This document shows, in pieces, positions 6,231-11,368 of a stretch of DNA of 15,120 nucleotides. A program made the translations under genes and the position numbers. This stretch comes from Candidatus Omnitrophota bacterium (GTDB lineage Bacteria; Omnitrophota; Gorgyraeia; 2-01-FULL-45-10), in the NCBI GenBank assembly GCA_026387165.1, contig JAPLMG010000184.1, positions 1 to 15,120 of the forward strand, in the 5' to 3' direction. A model generated the notes under the pieces. The model saw only the letters and a program-made list of their open reading frames with translations, was not told where the DNA came from and did no database searches. Each line of letters begins with the position of its first letter. Position 1 is the stretch's first letter.

Positions 6231-7022
6231 ATGAATAAAATTTTAGCCGCGGCTATCCTGTTTCTCTTCTCGGCAAGTTCTGCCTTTTCTAATGAAGATG
6301 TAGAGTACAAGAAATTTAAGTTTGAGGAGTCGTCATGCGACGTAGGAGTGCATTATAAGAGCGCTCAAAAAGGGCTATTTATAGGTTTTTCGGCGATAGC
6401 CACAGGTAAGGGGGCAGAATTCAGAAAATGGAAAGTGTCCGATATAAAAGTAAATGTGGACGGCCGGCGCTTCAAGCCTGACAAGGAATCTAATTTCTAC
6501 GTTACAGAGGAGTCTTTATTCAGAGTGCCTGGCGCTATAGTATTCGCGGCAATAGGGGCATTCGGGGAGTATGGGGGCAGCAACCTCAATAATAATCTGA
6601 GTAAGATTGGCGTCGGACTCGGGATGGGCCTCATTGCGCTTCAGGCAAAAGGTGAAATAACCGGCGAGCGCTGCGTATTCAACATTCCGCCCGATAAATT
6701 GGATAAGATAAGTGAGGGGCGGGATTACATAGAGATACTAATCGAAAATGAAAACCTTCACCTTAAGGAATCTATAAAGATCGCTGTCATAAAACCATCG
6801 GGAGAGTTGAGCGATAAGTACAATTTTGCCAATATGACTCAAGACGGGCTTACTGATATCATGGATACGCTTAAGGACAGGATCGTTGTGCTGGAAAAAG
6901 AGCAGGCGGATTATAAGTACGGACAGGATCCGGAGTTCGACGTAATTCAGAAGAAGATAGAAAGCTGCGAGACCGAGCGGGGCATGGCTTATAAGTCGTG
7001 GTTTGAACGAAAGGCCCAATAG
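6231..7022 (+). CDS. Exported protein of unknown function
   Basis: I do not recognise the family. The 263-residue product starts with a convincing signal peptide: MNK, a hydrophobic core ILAAAILFLFSASSAFS, and likely cleavage near residues 18-20. The mature part has a predicted beta-rich region (about 25-95), then a glycine- and alanine-rich hydrophobic stretch (about 100-137, including GAIVFAAIGAFG and GVGLGMGLIAL) that could be membrane-active or a glycine-zipper-like segment. A charged, helical C-terminus (about 205-263) follows. Three cysteines remain in the mature part (Cys36, Cys148, Cys246). An in-frame ATG at 6057 would put 58 unrelated residues before the signal peptide and begins in the palindrome, so 6231 is preferred although no strong ribosome-binding site precedes it. 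The next gene starts six bases later. Confidence 0.72.
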   Translation: MNKILAAAILFLFSASSAFSNEDVEYKKFKFEESSCDVGVHYKSAQKGLFIGFSAIATGKGAEFRKWKVSDIKVNVDGRRFKPDKESNFYVTEESLFRVPGAIVFAAIGAFGEYGGSNLNNNLSKIGVGLGMGLIALQAKGEITGERCVFNIPPDKLDKISEGRDYIEILIENENLHLKESIKIAVIKPSGELSDKYNFANMTQDGLTDIMDTLKDRIVVLEKEQADYKYGQDPEFDVIQKKIESCETERGMAYKSWFERKAQ

Positions 7023-7027
7023 TCGAA

Positions 7028-7645
7028 ATGAGCGATATGGAAGATAAGTTGCTGGCTGAAAAGTTTGCCCAGTGGACGAAATCGCTTTCCGCTAAGAGCG
7101 CCAGGATATCGATATATCAGCATATCAGGGATATTCCTTACGCGATCGTCCCATCCTTGAGAGATCCCAAGACCGGCCCGTCGGGCATGATAAGAATGAA
7201 TAAGGGGTCATGCGTTCCGAAACATTTTCTCATGGCCTTGATGATGGGCGAGCTCGGGCTTCAGGTAAAGTACGTAACCCATCTCTTTAACTGGAACGAC
7301 CCCGCCATAAAGTTCCCGCCAGCATTAAGGAAAGTGGCCAAGAATATGCCGATAACGGCTCATCTGGCAACGAAGGTCAGTATTGAAGGCAGATGGACTT
7401 TAGTGGATGCCACGTATGATCTCTCTTTAAAAAAGGCCGGATTCCCCGTAAATGAATCGTGGGATGGTGCCAGCGACACAAAGAACGCCGTAATACCTAT
7501 AGAAGAGGTAGTTCATGAGTCTTTGCAGGAAAGGCTGTCTTTTGCGGGCAAGAGAGTCGGCGAGTATACCGATAAAGAGAGAAGCGCGTACGCGGAATTT
7601 ACCAAAAAGCTGAATTACTGGCTCGAAGAATTGAGAAGAAAATGA
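7028..7645 (+). CDS. Transglutaminase-like cysteine hydrolase domain protein
   Basis: The 205-residue protein lacks a signal peptide and has the order and spacing of a transglutaminase-like (papain-fold) catalytic triad: Cys62 in NKGSCVPKHFLMALMMGELG, His112 in ITAHLATKVSIEG, and Asp127 in WTLVDATYD. In this superfamily Cys begins a buried helix and His and Asp lie on following strands, as here. Members act as proteases, amidases or acyl transferases; the substrate cannot be told from sequence. It probably acts in the cytoplasm. It lies five bases after the exported-protein gene and overlaps the Nudix gene by four bases (ATGA), so the three are likely co-transcribed. ATG 7028 is used; ATG 7037 is possible, and neither has a strong ribosome-binding site. 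Confidence 0.72.
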   Translation: MSDMEDKLLAEKFAQWTKSLSAKSARISIYQHIRDIPYAIVPSLRDPKTGPSGMIRMNKGSCVPKHFLMALMMGELGLQVKYVTHLFNWNDPAIKFPPALRKVAKNMPITAHLATKVSIEGRWTLVDATYDLSLKKAGFPVNESWDGASDTKNAVIPIEEVVHESLQERLSFAGKRVGEYTDKERSAYAEFTKKLNYWLEELRRK

Positions 7646-8088
7646 ATAAGTTAAAACTTCTGCTCTCATATTTAACCGGGCACAAAAGACAGGTCACGGC
7701 CGCCGTGATCGAGAAGGACGGCAAGATCCTGATCGCTCAAAGGCGTAAGGGCTCTACCCTGGGCGGAAGATGGGAATTCCCGGGCGGAAAGATCGAGCCC
7801 GGAGAGACGGCCGAAGCGTGCTTAAAGAGAGAGCTCAAAGAAGAGTTTGATATAGAGTCAGAGATAGGAAAGTTTATTATCGCGAGCCGATTCAGGTACT
7901 GCTTAGTGCCGATCGAATTGCTCGCGTACAGGGTAAAGCATCTTTCCGGAGAGTTCAAGGCCAATGAGCACGAAGAGATCCGCTGGGTCTCCCCATCCGA
8001 GTTCGGTTCATACGACTTCATGCCCGCCGACAAACCAATAGTAAAAATGTTGGAACCCCTTCTCGCGGCACGTGTCGCGCAAATATGA
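7642..8088 (+). CDS. MutT-type Nudix hydrolase
   Basis: Nudix hydrolases cleave nucleoside diphosphates linked to another group, using Mg2+ held by the Nudix box. The box is complete at residues 49-71: G49, five residues, E55, seven residues, then R63-E64-L65-x-E67-E68, ending FDI where FGI or VGI is more usual. The N-terminal segment (VTAAVIEKDGKILIAQRRKG, then GGRWEFPGGK) is typical of the MutT / 8-oxo-dGTPase and NudG-like group, as is the WVSPSEF motif towards the C-terminus. The 148-residue length is a little over the MutT norm owing to a basic N-terminal extension (about 16 residues). Likely roles are removal of oxidised or modified dNTPs; the substrate is not certain. The start overlaps the preceding stop as ATGA. 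Confidence 0.88.
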   Translation: MNKLKLLLSYLTGHKRQVTAAVIEKDGKILIAQRRKGSTLGGRWEFPGGKIEPGETAEACLKRELKEEFDIESEIGKFIIASRFRYCLVPIELLAYRVKHLSGEFKANEHEEIRWVSPSEFGSYDFMPADKPIVKMLEPLLAARVAQI

Positions 8089-8117
8089 TAAACATCTTAT
8101 AGGAAAAATGTTCCCTT

Positions 8118-8148
8118 ACCAATTCCGGGCCCCGGCCCCGGAAATGGT
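8118..8148 (+). repeat. GC-rich hairpin after the Nudix gene
   Basis: ACCAATTCCGGG (8118-8129) pairs with CCCGGAAATGGT (8137-8148) with one mismatch around a 7-base loop, and flanking GTTCCC and GGGAC may extend it. It begins about 30 bases after the Nudix stop. The downstream ACTATTTTAATC is only weakly T-rich, so a terminator role is possible but not clear; it may be another dispersed palindrome. Confidence 0.5.
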
Positions 8149-8190
8149 GTACGGGACTATTTTAATCGTTTGACAGACGCCTCGAGGCAG

Positions 8191-8240
8191 TTGATGCTTC
8201 GACAGGCTCAGCATCAATCCTGAGCTTTTGTCGAAGGATT
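8191..8240 (+). repeat. TTCGAC...GTCGAA palindromic element, copy 2
   Basis: CTTCGACAGGCTCAG (8197-8211) is matched in inverse orientation by CTGAGCTTTTGTCGAAG (8220-8236), with two extra bases in the right arm. Smaller palindromes are nested in it: TTGATGC (8191-8197) with GCATCAA (8211-8217), and AATCCT with AGGATT. It belongs to the same family as the elements near 5276, 9949 and 14717 and fills the spacer between the Nudix gene and yggS. Confidence 0.8.
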
Positions 8241-8314
8241 GAATGCCCCCTTAGGACAAAAGGCTGAAGGGCGGCAGGACCCCTCGAATTTTCTAAACAC
8301 GCTCCATTTTTTGG

Positions 8315-8343
8315 TTGCTATTTGAGCCGATATATGTTATCTT
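8315..8343 (+). promoter_or_regulatory. Candidate promoter for yggS
   Basis: TTGCTA (8315-8320) and TATCTT (8338-8343) are separated by 17 bases. Initiation near 8350 would give a leader of about 14 bases to the ATG at 8364, supporting that start rather than the upstream in-frame ATGs at 8322 and 8334. The score is moderate. Confidence 0.35.
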
Positions 8344-8363
8344 ACTGCGTTGCAAATGAGACC

Positions 8364-9038
8364 ATGATCGCCGAGAATCTAAAAGCTGTAACACAAAGAA
8401 TATCAAGGAGTTGCGAGAAATCCGGCAGGCCTGCGGATGGCGTAAAGCTCGTATGTGTTGCCAAAGAGGCGAGTCTGGCGGAGATCGAAGAGGTTTTGGC
8501 CTTAGGCGTTAAGGATATCGGCGAGAACAGGGTGCAGGATGCTCTGGTTAAATATAGGGCCATAGGCGGCAGGGCTATCTGGCATCTGATAGGGCACTTG
8601 CAGACGAACAAGGTCAGAGATGCTGTCGGTATATCTTCACTGATTCATTCAGTCGACAGCCTGCGTTTAGCGGAAGCCATAGACAGAGAAGCGAAGAGAG
8701 CGGGCAAGGTTCAGGATATACTCATCCAGGTAAACACATCGGGCCAAGTGAGTAAGTTCGGGATATCACAGGATGAAGTCAGGCTTTTTTTTGAAAAAGC
8801 CGTACTATACCCTAATATTAGTATACTGGGGTTAATGACGATGGCGCCCGAAGTCGAAGATCCGGAAGAGACAAGGCCGTGCTTTCGCAGTCTCCGCGAA
8901 CTTCGCGACGAACTGCAGAACTATCAACCATCAACTATGAACTATGAACTATCAATGGGCATGACCAACGACTTTGAAATAGCGATAGAGGAAGGCTCGA
9001 CTATGGTGAGGATAGGTAGGGCGATTTTTGACAGTTGA
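8364..9038 (+). CDS. yggS: YggS/YlmE family PLP homeostasis protein
   Basis: YggS proteins (PLPBP/PROSC family) bind pyridoxal phosphate on a single TIM-barrel domain and keep PLP and amino/keto-acid pools balanced; no enzyme activity is established. The 224-residue protein shows the PLP lysine (Lys34 in VCVAKE), DIGENRVQDA (51-60), WHLIGHLQTNK (73-83), HSVDS, VNTSGQVSKFG (123-133), GLMTMAP (156-162) and the phosphate-binding end SMGMTNDFEIAIEEGSTMVRIGRAIF (197-222). Residues 186-196, just before the SMGM motif, are encoded by a five-unit heptanucleotide array. ATG 8364 is chosen because homologues start close to this point. The gene precedes proC and yggT, a widely conserved association. Confidence 0.93.
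   Translation: MIAENLKAVTQRISRSCEKSGRPADGVKLVCVAKEASLAEIEEVLALGVKDIGENRVQDALVKYRAIGGRAIWHLIGHLQTNKVRDAVGISSLIHSVDSLRLAEAIDREAKRAGKVQDILIQVNTSGQVSKFGISQDEVRLFFEKAVLYPNISILGLMTMAPEVEDPEETRPCFRSLRELRDELQNYQPSTMNYELSMGMTNDFEIAIEEGSTMVRIGRAIFDS
8919..8953 (+). repeat. In-frame AACTATC heptanucleotide array inside yggS
   Basis: Five consecutive 7-base units occur: AACTATC, AACCATC, AACTATG, AACTATG and AACTATC. They are read as NYQPSTMNYEL plus the first two bases of Ser197, at residues 186-197 of YggS. The unit is the reverse complement of GATAGTT, which forms the array between murB and ddl at 2326-2367. Here it occupies the variable linker before the conserved SMGM motif and leaves the frame intact. 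Confidence 0.9.
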
Positions 9039-9048
9039 ACAGTAATTT

Positions 9049-9114
9049 AGTGATTAAGTGATTCGATATGTAAATGGAATTTGGTAACTAAGTAATTAAT
9101 AAAACTTAATCACT
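9049..9114 (+). repeat. 11-bp inverted repeat in the yggS-proC spacer
   Basis: AGTGATTAAGT (9049-9059) is perfectly repeated in inverse orientation as ACTTAATCACT (9104-9114), separated by 44 AT-rich bases that contain related pieces such as AAGTGATT and AACTAAGTAATTAAT. The right arm ends directly before the proC ribosome-binding site GGAGAG (9115-9120). Confidence 0.75.
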
Positions 9115-9125
9115 GGAGAGCTAAT

Positions 9126-9938
9126 ATGCTTGACAAGAAGATCGGCATAATCGGCTGCGGGAATATGGGCGAAGCCATTCTTAGCCGCCTTTCGAATATT
9201 CTCAAGAAGAGCGTGTCGATAATGGCCAGTGAGTCCGACGTGAAGCGAAGAGATTATATCCGATCCAAGTACAAGATCATAGTCGGGATAGATAATAACG
9301 AGGTGGTTAAGTTCGCTGATGTAATAATACTGGCTGTGAAGCCGAAAGATCTCGAAGCGATCCTTAAAGCAGAAGTCTGCTGCGGCGCCTCAAAAGATAA
9401 GCTCTTAATATCCATAGCCGCCGGCATCACGACCAAATATATAGAACGCATTGTAGGCAAAGACGCTCCCGTCATAAGAGTTATGCCCAATATGGCCGCT
9501 GCGATAGGCGAGTCCATATCGAGCATCTCTGCCGGCAGCGCTGTTAAGCCCGAAGATATGGAGCTTGCCAGAGAGATATTCCTTACGATAGGCGATGTGG
9601 TAGAGGTTGATGAGAAGCTGGTGGACGCCGTAACCGCCGTAAGCGGCAGCGGTCCGGCATACTTCTTCTACATGATGGAGGCGCTGATCGAAGCCGGATG
9701 CGCCGCAGGACTTAAAGAGGACGTTGCCAGAAAACTTGTCTTAAAGACGGCGCTCGGAAGCGCAAAATTATTGGAAATATTGAAAGAGCCTCCCGCCATA
9801 TTGAGATCAAAGGTGACATCGAAGGGCGGCACAACCGAAGCCGCTATCAAAGTATTTGAATCGAAGAAATTCAGGAATATAATAAAAGATGCCGTTAATG
9901 CGGCAAGAGCGCGTTCAAAAAAGTTATCCACAATGTAG
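9126..9938 (+). CDS. proC: Pyrroline-5-carboxylate reductase
   Basis: ProC reduces pyrroline-5-carboxylate to L-proline with NAD(P)H, the last step of proline synthesis. The 270 residues show the N-terminal Rossmann motif GIIGCGNMGEAI (7-18), AVKPKDLEAI, the RVMPNMAAAIGESIS segment, and the C-terminal dimerisation and active-site region: VSGSGPAYFFYMMEAL, then LVLKTALGSAKLL and VTSKGGTTEAAI. The ATG follows GGAGAG at 9115-9120 with five bases between. The final residues KLSTM and the TAG stop are encoded by a sequence (AGTTATCCACAATG) that recurs after yggT at 10331-10344, so a repeat supplies the C-terminus and stop. Gene order yggS-proC-yggT supports the call. Confidence 0.96.
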   Translation: MLDKKIGIIGCGNMGEAILSRLSNILKKSVSIMASESDVKRRDYIRSKYKIIVGIDNNEVVKFADVIILAVKPKDLEAILKAEVCCGASKDKLLISIAAGITTKYIERIVGKDAPVIRVMPNMAAAIGESISSISAGSAVKPEDMELAREIFLTIGDVVEVDEKLVDAVTAVSGSGPAYFFYMMEALIEAGCAAGLKEDVARKLVLKTALGSAKLLEILKEPPAILRSKVTSKGGTTEAAIKVFESKKFRNIIKDAVNAARARSKKLSTM

Positions 9939-10020
9939 CCCAGGCTTTCCCTCGACAGGCTCGAGATGGTTTTAGGGATGGTGAGCGGAGTCGAACCAAA
10001 GCCTGGGCTGCTAAAAGAGG
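9922..10020 (+). repeat. Composite palindrome, copy A (interrupted)
   Basis: AGTTATCCACAATG (9922-9935) is followed by left arm TAGCCCAGGCTTT (9936-9948) and, 49 bases later, by right arm AAAGCCTGGGCTG (9998-10010), which matches at 12 of 13 positions. The 49-base insert (9949-9997) begins CCCTCGACAGGCTCGAG and ends GAGCGGAGTCGAACC, making it copy 3 of the TTCGAC-type element. The right flank CTAAAAGAGG supplies the yggT ribosome-binding site. An uninterrupted copy of the outer palindrome lies at 10331-10379. Confidence 0.85.
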
Positions 10021-10025
10021 CGATC

Positions 10026-10325
10026 ATGTTTGTATTCGGAAATCTTGTAGTGGCGCTGGCAACTATATTAAACTACGCGCTGACAATAGCCAACTGGCTT
10101 ATAATAATCAGGGCGCTATTGAGCTGGGTAAATCCGGACCCGCATAACATTATAGTGCAGTTCCTTTGCAAGGTTACAGAGCCGCTACTGGCGCCTTTCA
10201 GGAGACTGATTCCGGCATATTCCATAGGTATAGATTTGTCGCCCATATTTGCGCTTTTAGCGATATGGTTTTTGAAGCTCTTTTTGATCAGGACATTATT
10301 CGGGGTAGCGATGAGGCTGGGGTAG
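10026..10325 (+). CDS. yggT: YggT family integral membrane protein
   Basis: The 99-residue protein has two hydrophobic membrane segments (about residues 4-31 and 72-95) separated by a conserved loop. Family motifs are present: IIIRALLSWVNPDP (26-39), TEPLLAPFRRLIP (52-64) and DLSPIFALL (71-79). YggT proteins are inner-membrane proteins of uncertain biochemical function, linked in some bacteria with osmotic tolerance or cell division and chloroplast division homologues. The start at 10026 follows AAAAGAGG (10013-10020). An in-frame ATG at 9966 would add 20 residues encoded wholly by the inserted repeat and is rejected. It sits between the two copies of the AGTTATCCACAATG-palindrome repeat. Confidence 0.92.
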   Translation: MFVFGNLVVALATILNYALTIANWLIIIRALLSWVNPDPHNIIVQFLCKVTEPLLAPFRRLIPAYSIGIDLSPIFALLAIWFLKLFLIRTLFGVAMRLG

Positions 10326-10330
10326 TTCGA

Positions 10331-10379
10331 AGTTATCCACAATGGTAGCCCAGGTTTAAACCTGGGCTACTGAAAGAGG
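10331..10379 (+). repeat. Composite palindrome, copy B (uninterrupted)
   Basis: AGTTATCCACAATG (10331-10344) precedes a perfect 26-bp palindrome (10345-10370) whose halves are GTAGCCCAGGTTT and AAACCTGGGCTAC. TGAAAGAGG follows and supplies the ribosome-binding site (AGAGG, 10375-10379) of the next gene. The layout matches copy A at 9922-10020, apart from the 49-base insert there. Confidence 0.9.
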
Positions 10380-10385
10380 TTTGAG

Positions 10386-11255
10386 ATGGCTGGCAAAATC
10401 GGCATAATAGGCGGAAGCGGTTTTTATAATATTGACGGGATAAAAGACGTAAAAGCGATAAAGGTGAAGACGCCTTTCGGCGATCCTTCCGGCGAATATG
10501 TGACGGGCTCACTTGAGGGCGCTCGAGTGGTATTCCTGGCCCGTCACGATAAGGGGCACGTCCTCCTGCCCGGTGAAATAAATTACCGCGCCAATATTTT
10601 CGGAATGAAGAAGCTGGGCGTAGAGCGCATTATATCGGTTTCGGCGTGCGGCAGTTTAAAAGAGGAGCTTAAGCCTCTTGACATAGTAGTGCCGTCGCAG
10701 TTCGTGGACAGGACGAATTCCGGGCGCGAAATGACATTTTTCGGCAACGGCATAGTCGCCCATATCCAGTTCTCGGATCCGGTCTGTCCGCACCTTTCGA
10801 AAGAGCTTTACGACGCCGGAATTAAGGCCGGCGCCTCGATGCATCTCGGCGGCACATATGTAAACATGGAAGGCCCGCAGTTCTCCACTAAAGCGGAGTC
10901 CTGTCTTTACAGGTCGTGGGGCATGGATATAATCGGCATGACTAACCTCGCTGAGGCGAAGCTTGCCAGAGAAGCTGAGATATGCTACGCCACGCTGGCA
11001 TGTATTACGGATTATGACTGCTGGCACATGGATAGGACCACCGAGAGCGTATCGATAGAGATGATAATTCAGAACCTGCTTAAGAACGTCGGTGTCTCAA
11101 AGAGAATAGTGAAGTTGGTCTTGCCGAAATTGGCGAAAAAAAGAGACTGCGTCTGCGCATCCGCGCTCAAAGACTCCATAGTTACAAGGCCCGATGCTAT
11201 CCCGGCAAAGAGAAAGAAAGAGCTGGCATTGATAATAGGAAAGTATGTGAAGTAA
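10386..11255 (+). CDS. mtnP: S-methyl-5'-thioadenosine phosphorylase-type purine nucleoside phosphorylase
   Basis: The family cleaves methylthioadenosine (or a related purine nucleoside) with phosphate, feeding methionine and adenine salvage in the cytoplasm. The 289-residue protein shows the order expected for MTAP/PNP family 2: IGIIGGSGFY (5-14), ARHDKGH with LPGEINYRANIF, VSACGSL, VVPSQFVDRT, HIQFSDPVCP, GGTYVNMEGPQFSTKAES, GMTNLAEAKLAREAEICYA and TDYDCWH. The MEGPQFST loop and TDYDCW are MTAP hallmarks, and the latter favours 6-aminopurine substrates. Small departures are Asp for Gly in the ARHG motif and Ser for Asp in PDQF. Substrate could be MTA, S-methylthioinosine or adenosine-like compounds. 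ATG 10386 has AGAGG six bases upstream. No other methionine-salvage gene is in the window. Confidence 0.88.
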   Translation: MAGKIGIIGGSGFYNIDGIKDVKAIKVKTPFGDPSGEYVTGSLEGARVVFLARHDKGHVLLPGEINYRANIFGMKKLGVERIISVSACGSLKEELKPLDIVVPSQFVDRTNSGREMTFFGNGIVAHIQFSDPVCPHLSKELYDAGIKAGASMHLGGTYVNMEGPQFSTKAESCLYRSWGMDIIGMTNLAEAKLAREAEICYATLACITDYDCWHMDRTTESVSIEMIIQNLLKNVGVSKRIVKLVLPKLAKKRDCVCASALKDSIVTRPDAIPAKRKKELALIIGKYVK

Positions 11256-11257
11256 GG

Positions 11258-11342
11258 TTTATTGTGTTTATAGCGTTTATTGAGTTTATTGAGTTGGAGT
11301 GTAAAACGCAATAAACTCAATAAACACAACAAACTCAATAAA
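11258..11342 (+). repeat. Inverted arrays of a 9-nt unit (TTTATTGAG)
   Basis: Four 9-base units run forward at 11258-11293 (TTTATTGTG, TTTATAGCG, TTTATTGAG, TTTATTGAG). After a 13-base spacer, four run in inverse orientation at 11307-11342 (CGCAATAAA, CTCAATAAA, CACAACAAA, CTCAATAAA). They could fold into a long imperfect hairpin of about 36 bp. The structure fills the spacer between the MTA-phosphorylase gene and ileS; only TTT follows it, so a simple intrinsic terminator is not evident. Confidence 0.88.
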
Positions 11343-11368
11343 CAAAGTTTAATTTTCCGATTGAAATT

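Noticed and set aside
8246..8290. Possible riboswitch or small RNA in the yggS leader (CCCTTAG/CTGAAGGG hairpin, GGCGGCAGGACCCC).
   Set aside because: A bulged 7-bp hairpin is visible but no known aptamer core could be matched, and the candidate promoter for yggS lies downstream of it.
9987..9997. Possible tRNA remnant: GGAGTCGAACC is the complement of a T-arm-like GGTTCGACTCC, also at 14811-14821.
   Set aside because: No acceptor stem, anticodon arm or D-arm could be found nearby on either strand; the motif is the right end of a dispersed palindromic element.
9966..10025. Longer start for yggT at 9966.
   Set aside because: The 20 added residues are encoded by the inserted repeat; ATG 10026 has AAAAGAGG at good spacing.
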